From assembly GCA_012295275.1 (NCBI GenBank), contig CM022667.1, forward strand, positions 8,827,538-8,891,537: a stretch of 64,000 nt of DNA, written 5' to 3'. This stretch comes from Chrysomallon squamiferum (lineage: Eukaryota > Mollusca > Gastropoda > Neomphalida > Peltospiridae). The notes beneath the pieces were generated by a model. It was given only the letters and a program-made list of their open reading frames with translations. It made no database searches and was not told the origin of the DNA. Positions 18,881 through 33,200 of the stretch are shown here, one piece after another. Position 1 is the stretch's first letter, and each line of letters begins with the position of its first letter. Both the position numbers and the translations under genes were made by a program.

Positions 18881-20736
18881 ATGTCTTCTGTTTCTGATGT
18901 CCATTTGTTGTCTGTCTGTCCTCATGATGGTTTGTCTGTTAGTTCAAATGAAAGAGTGTCACAAAACAGAGATATTTATCATGTGGTCCCAGTAGCAGAT
19001 GTGTTTTATGAATCAGCTTCATCTCAAGGTAAGTCTTTTGCGTCTTCTGTTTTTCATACTGATATTTAAACTATTGTTTTACACATAAGTTATGCTTCTT
19101 TAGTGTTAATGAAATCTGTAAATCACATGTTCTTACATCAGAAAAAACATTCATAACATGATCTTGTTTTTATATTTTTCTAATTATCTAAATACATCTA
19201 GTTCAACACATTTATGAAACTCCATTTCTTAGTATACATTTTTATATTTGTAACAGACACTACAAACTCTGATGGGGATCTCTCATCGTCTGATCCATCA
19301 ATACAGCGATCCAGTCTGACAAGTGACAGCTCAGAAAAGAGTTTCCAGGAATCACTGGAAGAGTTGTTCAGTTCTATCCAGCCTGACTCTGTAGACACTA
19401 CAACTGCTGGTAAGTCACAAACCTTGCTTTGCCAAATCAGTGTCATAATTAACATCATTAAAATCAGAATTTTGTATTACAATTTGATTAAATTTATCAT
19501 TCCTTAAGCTGCCTTTCTGGATAATATTAGTCGTATATCTAACAAAGTTGTTATATATGGTTACAATATACTGTATAGTTAATTTATGGTATATTTCTTT
19601 TATAGTTAATATTATATTTGTATAATTGTTTCTAGATGAGTCAGCAGAACTAGCTACCGATAGTCGCTATGGTGATGCACTGATTTCCTTGACAACAGAC
19701 TTTGATCATGATGACGATAACATTTCTGATGAGCACCAGTCATCACCACCATCTTCCTCTTCACCTTTCAACAACATCGCCCACGACAACCCGCTGGCAA
19801 GTCACCCTTTCTTCTCTGACCTTCGAAACACTCTGGAGGCAGACTGCAACACCTCCATGTTGCCCAGCAAACTTTTTCATACCCTCGGAAACAACAACAG
19901 CAGCCACAACAGCAGTGGCCACAACAACATGCACCACATCATGGAGGAGCAGAGCCTGAAGATACGGCTGCAGCAGCTGGAAGCAGCAGATAACTCTGAC
20001 GAGAAGGTGAAGGAGTTGTCTACCCTGTTTCAGTTTCATGTGGCCAGTATAGAGATGGAGAGGATGAACTGTTTGGTCAGCCAGACGTCCACTCAGTACA
20101 GGGCGTGGCTCAACTCGTACTTTGACGGTCAGAAAAATCAGGTAAGCTCACAGCTCTTTTTATGTAGATTTATATAAACGTATAGTTAAAATAACCACGT
20201 CTTGAAGAAGCATCATGATGACGATTTTGTTACTAATGGTATTAACAATGAAATAACAATATACAAACATTATTTAGAAATATCTATATTTATCATGTAA
20301 TATTCATAGAAAAGAATACAGACATCATGAATATTACATCTATCTATTAATTTTTTACTTTCAGGCAATGGACCGTGTTAAGCAAAGTCTTCGTGTTCTT
20401 GAAGAAAGTCGGTTGTGCAGTAAGAAGTCTTCTACATCCTGGCTTTCCAGTGTCCGGCACAGACCGACACTGTCCAGAAAAGCCATTCAGATCATGGAGC
20501 AGTGGTACCAGTCCAATCTCCACCATCCGTATCCCTCGGCGACTGTTGTCGAGGCGATGACGCTGGCTGGCGGAATCAGTTCGGACCAGGTGAAGAAATG
20601 GTTTGGAAACAAGAGAAACAGGGGAGGTAACACCAGGTCACTGACAGAAATCGCCAGGAGAAAACACAGACAACGACAGGGAGTGAAACGTCAGCGAAAT
20701 GAGGAAATGATCGGAAACCTCGCTCAGTATTTATAA
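18881..20736 (+). CDS. Divergent TALE-class homeobox protein (PBX/SPILE-like), complete, four exons
   Basis: Exons 18881-19028, 19257-19409, 19636-20141, 20365-20736 chain in phase to 392 residues. The homeodomain is near residues 300-362. It has the three-residue TALE loop insertion (LHHPYPS) and the recognition helix DQVKKWFGNKRNR, with N351 at the invariant Asn51 position and glycine at position 50, as in PBX. The N-terminal half is Ser/Asp-rich with His/Asn runs. A predicted helical stretch before the homeodomain (KVKELSTLFQFHVASIEMERM) loosely recalls the PBC-B domain. It should be a sequence-specific nuclear transcription factor. Spiralians carry lineage-specific fast-evolving TALE genes (SPILE) expressed in early embryos, and this is a candidate. 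A divergent PBX paralogue is the alternative. TALE class is firm; the subfamily is not. Confidence 0.9.
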
Positions 20737-20929
20737 ACGTAGTGATAGTTATCTGTTATGTAGTGCTACTGTTATATAATATGCTATACTGGAATGTGAT
20801 ATTTATCTTTAAAAAGTGCTATTGTTACGTTTTGTTAATGTTAAATATATTTTAAAAAATGTACATGAAATTTATTTACATTGTTGTTGTTTTTGATGTA
20901 TTGTGTGGCTATAATGTTAATTATTATGA

Positions 20930-20935
20930 AATAAA
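20930..20935 (+). terminator. Probable poly(A) signal of the TALE gene
   Basis: AATAAA lies about 195 bases after the stop codon. Confidence 0.6.
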
Positions 20936-20936
20936 G

Positions 20937-23320
20937 ATTAATTAACAATACTTGGCTGTTGTATTGTTAGGTACTGTCATATTAATATATTATTTTGAAT
21001 ATATATATATATATATGCTTAATTAAATTAAACTCAGCCCCATATTTGGTTATTTGTGCTGACAATGTAACAAAGTGCTATTTGTTGTAATAAATGTATT
21101 ATTTTTGTTTAATAAACTAGTTTTGCAGATCTATAATGTTATTCTTGTTAGTAGAAAGAAATGATTAAACAAATAGAGATGAAACATTTTGTAAGATTAG
21201 TTTTCTTACAAAATATAAATACATAAAATAGGTGGATTAAATAAAAATATGAATTATGTTGTTTGAAACGTTGCTTACAACGGCTAATGTATGTACTAGG
21301 CCACAATTGTAAATCATAGTTATTTGTATTCTTTTAGTATTTTCTTTTCAACTTTGATTATATCAATTTATTTTTATTTTTATTTATTTATTTATTTATT
21401 TTTTTTTTAAAATTATTATACATTTTCTTTTGGGAGAGGGGAGAGGTATCCTTTTGTGTGATAGGATGTTAGTCTGAAGAGAGTTCCATTCATTTTTATT
21501 TTTCTCTTTTAATCCAGTAACATCTTGTCATTATTCGAAACAAAATTTGTAAAATTGATTATATTAGGCTAATAAAATTGTTCAGAAATTAAAAGATAAA
21601 ATGATTGGCCCATTTATACACAAAGATTTGTCGTGGAACTTATTCCAAACAAAAAATTATGTTAAGTTTAAAATAAGATCCACAAAGCTTATAAAGATGA
21701 AGAAGAAAAGATTAATAGTTATTAATCTGCACTGTCTGGAGATGATGGCAGAGGGAGCGAAGTGGAGAAACCACAACTCCCTCAAGAAAGAAAGAAAAAA
21801 AAAAGGTTTGAGAACTGCTAGTTTAAACAATTCGGACACTGTTGGTTCTTCTTACCACGCTCGAGTCAAAATGTATCGGTTTCAAACATCGTCTTATCGT
21901 ATCAAAAAAAGTTCAACATTTGAAATATGGTTTTCGTAATTATTTTATGTTTCTCCACTTCATGTTCCGCTTCTCAATCGTCCACCTACTCACATCTTGT
22001 TTTTGTTGGGATTTGCACGTCAAAACTTCCCGTTTTGTATGTGTGTGTCTGTGTATTTAGGAGTATTCTTTTTCTTTCTTTATTTTTTCTTAAATATTTA
22101 TTTATTTATTTATTTATTTATTTATTATTATTATTATTATTATTTTTTTTTTTTGGCGTGCTTGTGAATACTTATTTGTTGTGGATTTTATTCTGGTTAT
22201 TATGGTGCATGTATCCGAAACAGCAAGTCATTTCTACATCACTCCGCTTTCTTCCCTGCTTTGGAAATTCTACCTCGTTTTTGAGAGTTAACGTTTCTTT
22301 CTTTGATACTGATTCTGTTTAGGTTTCCATAATGATAATTTCAAGCATGTCACTGAATTTGTACAATTTTGTTTTTAAAGTTCCAGTTTTGAAGCAGTAA
22401 CAAAGTTGATTTGCTGAATATTTAAATACTCAGCTTGTCTCCCTGGTAACAGCTTGTTAATCTTACCAATATGTAAATATGGTTCAGAATTGCAATAGAA
22501 GTTGTTCTTGATTGTTAAGTTTATATTTCTTCGTCTGCATCTCAAATAATCTCGTTTCTGTTGTCAAACAACATATTCCAAATTACGTCACACAATGGAT
22601 TAAAATTACTTCCGTTTCTTCTATTGTGCTAAATTTAACGGGAATTTTTATTCATTTATTAGTAAACAGTTGGGAAACAAACCAAAAATAAAATAATAAA
22701 AATTCTAAAGATCTGTAATACGAAACACCATATTTGTTCATCAAGTGAGTGGTTTGAGGTTAAAATGTCTGCAGCATGACACTGTATCGTTGAAAGCCAA
22801 AGTCCTTAGTATTAATCGCAGTACGTTTCAACACAAAGTAGTAAGAAACTAATTTCCTCAAAATACATTTTAATTTAGTTTAGTTACTGAGTCACACAAA
22901 AAATAAAAATAAAAAAGTTAAAAACGCACTGAACATGTGAAAAAACACATTTTGAACAAAATTCTAAAAATTTACATGATTGTTAAATTTTTATTTTATT
23001 TTATTTTATTTGTATATCTCTAGTACTTTTTACATACGTACAGATTAAAAATTAAGCCATGAGACGTTAAAGCTGAATGGGGGATTTTTGCACATTGTGT
23101 AGAGATATACACACACATCTACAACACAAAATGATAAATAAAGAAAGACAACAGCAGTATTTTAATTGAAACTTTTATTCCAAAATTTTCACAAAGAATC
23201 CAAATATGATTTTTTAAATTATAAAAAAAAACGAAACTTCATATGTATGATACATTAACATATGAAAAACATTTTATGTAAATTTAAAAATATTTGTGTA
23301 AAACAAATGGAATATTATGT

Positions 23321-23355
<35 letters not shown>

Positions 23356-24286
23356 ATTTACTTTTTTGAATTAAATTATTTTCTAAAATTGTATGCATAA
23401 TTATGTTTCTGTATAATGGTTTCTTGTTTATTAATACTTATTATAACAAAATATTTTTATATTTCAGCTAATTAATAGCTAATAATGATTCAATGTGTAT
23501 GTAAAAACCCTAAAAACATTTAAGAAAAGGAAAACAACATGTATATTTTAAAAATGAAATGTTAATACTACCTTCCTATGGATATAAATAAAAAACATAA
23601 AGTTACTGAAAGCACAATTTAATATATGTATGTATATTACAAAGATATTTTATCTTTTAAACAGACATCTTTTGTAATCTGTCAGTTTTAATGTCTACAA
23701 TCGCTGATGTAATTACTGATGGTTTGCTCTGCTTCATTAAATACCAAGCAGTACTGTTAACAATTAAAATTATGCTCTATTTTTTCTTAAATGATGGTTT
23801 TAATATTTATTTATTATTTTGTTCTTCATGTGGTATCAAATGTTCAAACATGTAGAACATATTTGAATAAATATAAAAGTTTATGACCCAGAAGACATCA
23901 GTTTGAAACTTCTTTTTGTTGTTTACAACAAAGCAGAACGTAAGTAATATGTGAATAAGTAGAGATGTTAACAAGAAGCACACCAATAAAACAAAAGTAA
24001 AGTAAAAATAGAATCTGTATGAAATGTACAAAAACATCTTTAGTCAAATCTGGTCCACTATCATTTATTAAATCTCCTGTTAAAAAAATCCAAAAACTTT
24101 ATTAATAATAATAATAAAATCTTAAAATAAAAAAATTAAAAATTTAAAAATTAAAACAAAACATTAAAAAATAACAAAAAGAATAACTATTAGTTCAGTC
24201 TTAAAAATTACATAATAACATTATTCAACAGTCAGCATAATGTTATTTTTTATTATTATTATAATTTTTTTTTTGGTTCTTATAAA
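20937..24286. other. Gene-poor spacer between TALE gene and NO VEIN-like gene
   Basis: AT-rich sequence with TTTA/TTA runs and poly-T tracts (around 21381-21410, 22095-22155 and 23326-23350). It contains one copy of a dispersed repeat (21421-21905). No exon is supported. The 112-codon ORF at 21601-21939 lies mostly inside that repeat and is not taken as a gene. Confidence 0.65.
21421..21905 (+). repeat. Dispersed repeat, copy 1
   Basis: It shares landmarks in the same order with 27244-27640: GGGAGAGG, then GATGTTAGTCTGAAGAGAGT, then CTTTTAATCCAGTAA, and finally TTTGAGAACTGCTAGTTTA with CAATTCGG. Both copies start beside a T/A-rich simple repeat. No transposase or reverse transcriptase is visible, so a short non-autonomous element is likely. 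Confidence 0.6.
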
Positions 24287-24780
24287 TTAAATGTACATGA
24301 ACAGCCTGACTGCATTTTGGTCCATTTTCTGTGCGACTTTGTCAATTCTCAGCAGTCGAACACAATCTTGTTTTCCAGCGTTGAAGATCCTGTAGATCTG
24401 GTATGACTCTCCATGTTCGAGAGCAAACTGAATCTCGTTGGCGGAGATCTCAAACTGCTGCTTGGTGTCAAGTAGGGTGCTCTTCACCTCGACAAACACA
24501 GACCTCTCCACTTCGCCTTCAATCACAACGATTTCAAAGTCGTACGGACATCCGGACTCTCTGTCCTTGTTCACCCAGATGACCTGACTGATGTCCAGAT
24601 TGACCTCCTTCTGCTGGAGCAGGTAGTCGTGGACAAGCTGTTCTCCCCACCGCCCAACTATCTGTGTCAGTGCACTGGTATCCTCAGCCTGCAGGGTGAG
24701 TTCCGGAATCTTCAGAGTCTCTCCTCTGCCAAGTTCCTCGTAAATCACCTCGCTCGCTGAGTCGGTCCAGATTGGGTCTC
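24287..24780 (-). other. NOV_C (DUF3883) domain exon with restriction-endonuclease-like signature
   Basis: The last exon encodes about 165 codons with the order typical of [63 protein letters not shown]. The Asp in YDFE and the Glu and Lys in EVK sit where PD-(D/E)XK nuclease folds place their metal-binding residues. This suggests the domain may be catalytically competent, which is untested. The stop is TAA at 24287-24289. Confidence 0.85.
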
Positions 24781-27178
24781 CTGAAACATTGCATAAAACT
24801 GTTAGTGTTTATTTCTTCATGTTTGATACTGTGACCAATCGGAACCATAGAAGAAATTTACTTTGATTATCTCTGATTACTGACATTTTACTAGGCTCAT
24901 CTTTGAAACAGCAGAAGCTACAGAGATGGTGGTGATAACAAAATGAAGCTATGACAAAAGATGAAATCAATATTTCCATAACTAAATAACCCCAAAACAG
25001 CATTTTATTTACGCTTGTAGGAGAAATATGAAATTTGTTTAGTCAATACAAGTTTGCTGCATCATAACACCTTCCTGACAAACTTTGATGATACAATCAG
25101 ATTATATGTATTGTAACAGAAAGGTAAAATTTGTTTAATAAATGTTTGTATTGCATATATTCACACTAACAGACTTCATCAACTCGTGATTAACTATTAC
25201 TGCTCATTAACACACAAAAATAAACAAATAAACAAACAAATAAATATATTAAAAAAAATAAAATAATAATAACAATAACAATAACAACAACAAAAACAAC
25301 AACAACAATAACAGTAATAATAATTAATAATTTGTTGGGTTTTTTTTCAGATTTTTTTTTCAGGTTTTTTTCTTCCATTAGCAGAAATGTTAAATCTACA
25401 GACAGGACAACACACACCACACTGTTTGACTCAGACTGGACTGTTAAACAGTCATACAGACTGATTCCCTGTGTGTCAGAAACAAGATGTCTGCTCACTG
25501 CGCTATACAGTCCACTGCAATTCAGAAAGTGAAAGTAAAAAAAAAAACAATTAAAAAAAATAATAATAATCAAAAACAAAATTGTCTACCTCTCAAAACT
25601 GGTCGTTTAGGACTGGCTCCCATTTCAGTATCGTTTTCTGGAGGTCCACGTTTCTTTGAATCAGGGGTAGGGGTGTGTGCATCAGTGATCATAACACCAT
25701 CACCTAACAACAGAGATTTTTAAAATCTTGTCAACTTCGGATCATATGGCAGACAGATAAAAGAAATGATTCTAATTTGAAATTAAGTGTTCCTGATAAC
25801 AATAGAGTGCATTATTCCAACCATTACATGTCTTGCAAATAAAGAGAGAAGAAACCAGCTGCTGCCACACAGTCATCAATTATTACTTAGCAACAAGGAA
25901 TCTTTTCTAAGCACCTACCGAGAGGTAGGAAGGTAAAGCAGATGATATGACTTCTTATAACACACACAGTCATTAACTGTACCTCTGTCATAGGTGTGTT
26001 GTACTCCGCCAGCCACACCCTCTGTACCTGATCCTGCTCCTGGCTGCTCACCACCCTCAGTGTCACCTGGCTGCTGGGTGGGTATTTTTGTCTGCGTGTC
26101 ATCTTCTGGTTGACCGAGTTTTCGCTTACCTGTCAGTGGAGACAGAAATAAAAAACAATTTTAAAATTAAACTCAATTCAGTGTACCTGGGAAAATGAAT
26201 AAAAGTTACATTTTTGTTGTGTATGGTAAAATTATGTTTTAATTTTACTACGTTACAGATTATCAGCAAATAACAAACAAACAAAAACACAACAAAACAA
26301 ATACCATACAAATTACATTTATGTTTTAATTCAGTACATTAGAGAATACTTTGGTTAAACACACGCGCGAAAAAAGAGAAAGAATTACATATTTATTTTG
26401 TTTATTGTAAGAATTGTTTTAAAGAATTGTTTGGCTGCAATTAAATAAGTAAATTCAAACTAGAACTTCATTTAAAATATATTTTACTTTTAGTAGACCA
26501 GTAGAATTTACTCCGAACATGACTTAATTAACAGTGTAAATGCAGGTTTCAAAATTTACCATTTATCATTTTAAAAAAGTGTATTTTGTATTTACTCTTT
26601 AATTCATGAGTGTCTAAACACAAGACTTCAAAATTTCTGATTAAAGACGTATTTTATGAACATTCATTTACTTTAAAGCTTTTTCCTGTTTTCTAAGTTT
26701 TCTAAGTTTTCAAACATTTGATAACTGAATCAAATACAAAAACTTTTTTCTTCTTGAGCATCATTCCACAGAAACAGAATTTGTTTCAAAATTTGCAATT
26801 TCAATGTAAAAACGTATATTTTGTTCAACAGAATTGAAGATAAGTTGCCATAAAAAAGGCTAAAAATATTATTCACAACAGTCAAAGCTACTAAATATAA
26901 AAGAAATATTAGTATCTATAGATGAAATAAAATGAAGCAAATCATGCATAATATATATGTTAACTAATAATTAAAATATGTATGTAAAAGTATTAGAAAA
27001 CTTTCAAATGGTAGTTAAACTACTAATTAAAACATGTATGTACTAATATTAGAAAACTCAAATAGTAGTTAACTAATAATCAAATATGTATGTACTAGTA
27101 TTAAAAAACTCTCAAACAGAGGTTAACTAAAAATACTGACATTGTGATAAAGACCATAATTTTGGTTGTATCAATTTA

Positions 27179-27209
<31 letters not shown>

Positions 27210-30200
27210 TATTGTACATTATCTTTAAGGATTTTTAAAATTATGTTTGTTTTAGGAGGGAGAGGTAACAGTTAGTGTGTGACAATGTTAGTCAGAAGAG
27301 AGTTAGATCTGGTTTTAGATCTGCGGGTTTTAACACAACAGTAAAGAAAAACATCAATTTTTTTCTTTTAATCCAATAATATCTGCCTTTATACAGTTTA
27401 AATATAAAAAAAAAAAAAAAAAAACGTAGAAAATAAAATAAAAAATTATAAAAGTTATTGATCTGAACTTGATTTAAGGGAAGAGTCAGGCTGGAAATAA
27501 TGCGATGGGGGGAAGAACCAACCAACTTAAAAAAATATATATATAAAAAACTTTGAGAACTGCTGGTTTAGACAATTCAGGCCATTGATGGATGTTATCT
27601 AAACTTCTTACTACTGCTGAGTCAGGCCACTCTACTTATGAAAAAAGGCAACTAGAAGCAGAAGCATGCACGTACGGTTTTCACCTGTGACCACATCTTC
27701 TCGGTTGCCATGACTACCAGACATGCCACTGTCTCCTGCTTCAGCTCCTTGTTTCTGACCTTCCTGTGAAGAGTGCTGATACATCCCTTGACCCGAAGAG
27801 CCTCTAGTTACCTCCCCTGAGGAAGCATGCTCACCAGAGGTCTCTCTCTCTATTCTGATGTGGCCAGGCAGATTGTCAAAGTCTTTCTTGTATTCGGGCG
27901 GCTTTGGAGGCGGCCACATCTGGCTGACTGGCGCCTTTTCACCATCTGCAACAACAGCAACAACAACAACATGGTTTTAACAGACACTTTAAATTAGTCA
28001 CAGTTTGTTGTTTCTGTAACAGTGAGAATAAACATGCCTACAAACAGCCCAAGTCAATATAATAAATGAATTGAAAATGAATGCCAACAATACACGCAGT
28101 ATAAAATGAATATTTGACACACACACACACACACACACATACAAGGACAAGATAAGAACATAAATAGAAAAAAATAAATAAAAATAAAACCAAACCTTTT
28201 CTAGGACCAGGCAGAGTGGATGCCTGTGGAGGCCACTGTGTGAGGGCAGGTTTGTCTGCTGCTGCTGGAGTCTGAGAGTCAGTGGAGTGCGACCATCTTT
28301 CCTCTCTCACATCAACTGCAAGTCAAAAACACAGAGCATTTTTATCAGAGACACTGCACACACAGAGACACACACACACAAACACATACTCACAAACACA
28401 GACAACACACACAGACACACATACAACACACCGAGACATACACAAACACACAAACGCAGACAACACACACAGACACACATACAACACACAGAGACACATA
28501 CACACAAACGCAGACACTCATACCTATATACACACACACATATACAACACACACAGAAACACATACACACAAACACAGACATATACAACACACACAGGCA
28601 TACACAGAGACACACACAACAGTTTAACAACCTGGAAATTGGGTGGGTTCTGTGTGTGGAGGGGGGAGCTCTACAGGTGGGGGCACTTCCCATACTGTCT
28701 CGTCCTCCTGAAGCTCATCAATGTCACGTCGTTCAAGTAGCTCACCGACTCCACGCTCATCATCTACCACTGGTAACAGCTCTGACAAAAATGATCTGCA
28801 ACAACAGTGACAACAGCAGTGTTAGCAAATTTTCGTTTTTTTTTTTTTTTTTTTTTTTCTGAGACAAAGAACACGTAAAATATTTTAATTAAAAAATGTC
28901 TATCTAAAATGTGTTAATAAAAAAAACATCTATTTAAAATGTTTTAATAATAAAAAAAATATCTATTTAAAATGTTTTAATAAAAAAAAACACATATCTA
29001 TTTAAAATGTTTTAATCAAAACATTAAACATTAAAAATATACATAAATAAAAAACAAATATAGTGAGAAGTAAAAAATGTAATGTGAGACTAAATTAAAC
29101 TTAAATAATAAAAAAAAAAAAAAATATATATATATGTACTGAAGCTGAAATATGACAATGTGAAAAATAAAGTATCTGATTACCGTAACTGCTTCGTGCA
29201 CTGTTCATTTCCACAGCTGAAGTATTTTGCAATCTCTCGGTTGATGTCAGGATATGATTCCATGTGGCTTTTGTTAAAGTAAAATTTGTTTCCATCTATA
29301 ATACACTTCTCTTGTCGGATCTCAGGATTAAAGTCTCTGCCTTTGAGGGAATAGGTAACTTCCAGTTTTGCAACCTTTGAAAAGAAAAGATGATATAACG
29401 AAGATCTTCAATCCCCCCCCCCCACAGACACACTGGTATCTGTATGGGTGTGTGTGTGAGTTTTTTTGTTTGTATGTGGGGTTGTGCACATCTGTGCACA
29501 CTTGTTTGTATATGTGTCTGTGTGTATCTGGTTCTGTATGTTTGTTATGTATTCGGTTTCTAACAAACGTATGTTGCACCTTTGTTTAAACTGATAAAAA
29601 AAATACAGTGAATCTACCTGCCAAAATGAAATTTCGGTCAGCCTCTGTGCAATGTTATACTCCTCAATTAGTGTCTGGTAGACATCAGAGAATTCAGACA
29701 GGAGAAATGTCTGTATAAATGGAGTGATTTTGTGCATGTATTTCTGTACTTCTGGACATGGTTCCATCATTTCAGTGACAAGGTTGGTCACAATGCAGTC
29801 ACTCACATCAGAGATTGGAAACAGGTTCACAAATGCTAATGTCTTCTCAAGTTTCTTTGTCGCTTCTACAAACAAACAAAAATTATGAATATTTACAAAC
29901 TCACTCACCTGCAATACTCATAAACCAATAGAGCAACAAAATCTTGGTGGTACAAATCTGATGAAAATTGTCTGTTTTGCTGTCTACACGAATTGGAAAC
30001 CAAAGGACAAATAAAAATACAGAGGGAGAATAAAGGAAGAATAAAAAAGGTAGAAAATAGTAAACTGGAACTTGCATCTATTTTGTTTTGGAATCCTTTT
30101 TTTTTTCTTTTCTAATTTTTTCTTTTTTTAATTATTACTCTGTGCTGCACATTATTGTATTTTTGTACACACTAGTAACATTCTTTTCACAGTTTTGCTA

Positions 30201-33200
30201 ATCTGGATCAAACTAATCACATTTTAGATGTTAACCAATAACTAATACCTTTTTGTTGTGCTTTATGCATTTTTCCTTTCGGTGTTTTTTCAGTCAGCTG
30301 AAGAAAATGGACGTCAGGTTTGTCAATAAACAATGCCTCCAGCTCTTTGCTGTTTGAGAGCATTGGCTTGTCATCCAGACTGACCCACAGATCCTTCTTA
30401 GTGGGCAGAAATGTTTGTTTCTTTAGCAGCTTCATTACTTTCTCTATCTCCTGTCTGTGGGACATCCTCTGAGCAGATTGTTCATCATGAGGATCCTGGC
30501 TCGTCACAGCATCACCAATAACTCTGAATAAGTTGAGGACATCACTGAGAACAGAGTCTTCGGAAGGCTGCTTCACTGATGTGATGTGGACAATGAGCTG
30601 AGCATACTCAGACAGAGATGGGAATCTCTGGACTCGAACGCCCCTAGTAAACATGTCCTCATAGTTGTAGTAGATCATTTTCACAATAAATTTGTTGGCC
30701 AGCGCCATGTGGCAGTCCTTCATGCTGTTGTGGTAGCTGATGAAGAGGCCGGTGGGATCATCCCACCAGAGTTCATCTCGTCCAAGCATCCTGCCAGAAA
30801 CATACATTTCCGGTGTACTCTTGACATCTGGGATGAAGATGACTGAATGGTTGTGGAACAGATCCTGCAGATCCTTTGGAACGAGGTTCTCATGCAGGTA
30901 TTTGTAAATGTTCATGATGTGCATCAGGCTGGTTTGAAACACAGCTGGTGTGTCTGGCTCTGATCTAGATCCTGCCTCAATCAGCAGTTCCTTCACAGTT
31001 GTAGCATCAATGCTGGACTTGATGCCAAGAAACAGAGCAAACGAATGGCTCACATCCTGCTCCAAATAGATGACCATGTGTCCGAGGATGTTTTGCAGAG
31101 TTGGGTGGTTTGCATACAGCACTGATGGCTGCATGACTGTTGATGCTCTGGTCATCTGCAGCTGACCTAGAGGGTTATTCTGCAAGGACAACTGGAAGGC
31201 AGGGACCCATTTTAATGTCCTCAAATGAATGCTGAAGGAAGAGTCTTCTGATGGTCTCAGAACTGTGGAAGATTTGTCTCTGACCTGCACAGTGGCAAAA
31301 GCTGAGTACATCCTGTCCCAGTGTCGACTGAGAACTTCAAACAACACTCTCATCTGCATCTGCATGGTGTCTGGATGAGAGTTGCGTGTCACGAGAGAGT
31401 GGAACTCTTCACAGGCAAAGTCCTCAATGTAGTAACCATCCTCAGTGTCAGGCCACATTACTTTCAGAGGTGCCCATGGAGAGTCATCCTGAAAGTTAAA
31501 CAATCATCAAATCTGAATTTTATTTTTAAAAATGTTCACAGTTCTGCAAGTCAGCACAGATCTAGATGACATATGAAACATAAAAGTGACTATATATATT
31601 TACATAAAATAAATAAATGATAGTAAATATAGATTATGCAAATGTTTTCTAAAAATTCTGTCTGAATTGGAAACCATCTCTTTAAAATAAATAGTAATAA
31701 CAATAATAATAAATAACTAAATAAATACAAAAAAAAAATAATAATAAAGAAAGAGAAAGAGAAAAAGAAAAGTACAAATTAAAAAATTAAAAAAAAAAAA
31801 ATTAAAAATATTAAACTGTCATCAAAACAAGTGATTGTGACTAAAACCGAGGCTTCAGCTTACCATGTCAGTTTTTGTGATGTGGACAGAGGCTGGTTTT
31901 ACTGACAGGAAGTCCGTGACTCCGAGCTGAGAGAAGAAGTCTCTCCACTGCTTGATACTGGTCTGAGTGCAGCCTGCCAGGTACACTGCATCTAACAGCA
32001 CCCAGTCGTAACCTGATCAGCAGCACGCAGTGAGACAGAGAAAACAGTTTGTAAGTTCAAAAATAAAACTCAAAAAAATCAGTTATTCTGTTCAGGTAAA
32101 AGGAAGAGGAGAAAAGCAAAATCATGAATTGTGGATCTAAGTTAGTTTAAAATGTATAAAGTAAAATTACTGTAACGTCTGCTTCCAGTTCTACTACCTC
32201 TAATACAACTTCCACTATCTCTACTACTAAAATTTGTACTATCTCTATTACTGTAATTTCTACTAACTCTATCAGTAATATTACTAGGTTTCTTGGTACT
32301 AGTTCTACTATCTCTATTACTACAACCTGTACTAGCTCTATTAGTACTACCTCTAGCTCTCTCAGTACCAGTTCTACTATCTCTATTACTACAATTTCTA
32401 CCAGCTCGGTTACTACAACCTGTATAGCTCTACATCCACTCACACTCACACTCACAGACACACTTCACCCGCACCCACCCACCCACACACCTGACACACA
32501 AAGCGCATATTATGTTAGGTTTTAAACTGACCAGGCAAATGCTGTGGCAGGTTGATTTCGTTTCCATACACTACAGTGAAGTGTACAGAGTCAGTCGCTG
32601 GGTTCTTTATCCCATGATTCGTGGCTACTCTGACCACGCCCTTCAGTTCAGACATGTTGATCAGGCTGGCGTTGCGATGTAGCTGTTCCTTGATGTAGAT
32701 TACGTAACTTACGAGAGTTTCCCGACTCTTGTTCTGGAAAACACACAATTTTAAAACACCGATTAGTTTTAAGTGAAGCAAATGATATTATCTTTGTTAA
32801 TATTACTACTACTGCTGCTGCTGTTGCTACTACTACTACCAGTATTCCTGTTGCTGCTGCCATTATTATTACTACAACTACTACTATTACTTCAGCTACT
32901 GCTACCACTACTATTAGTAATATTACTGCAAGTACTAATACTACTGTAACTATTACTATGACTATTACTACAAAAACTACTACTACTACTATTATTATTA
33001 TTATTATTATTATTATATAATTAAAATTTAAAACAATCATGCACTGATAAAGAGATGTTCATTTTAAATTTACAGTGTTTACCTGCCACTGCTCAGAGTT
33101 CAGTATGGGCAGAATGTGATGGTGGACAATGTCGAAGGGAGACAACTGCTTGACACCGGCTTGCTGTAGCAGTTTGTGGACCTGTGAGTTGATCTCGCTA

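Noticed and set aside
21601-21939. 112-codon ORF as a small gene
   Set aside because: It lies largely inside a dispersed repeat whose other copy has no such frame; it has no splice or codon support.
25887-26102. 71-codon ORF starting [12 protein letters not shown]
   Set aside because: The real exon 26129-25983 is read in another frame that chains with the phases on both sides.
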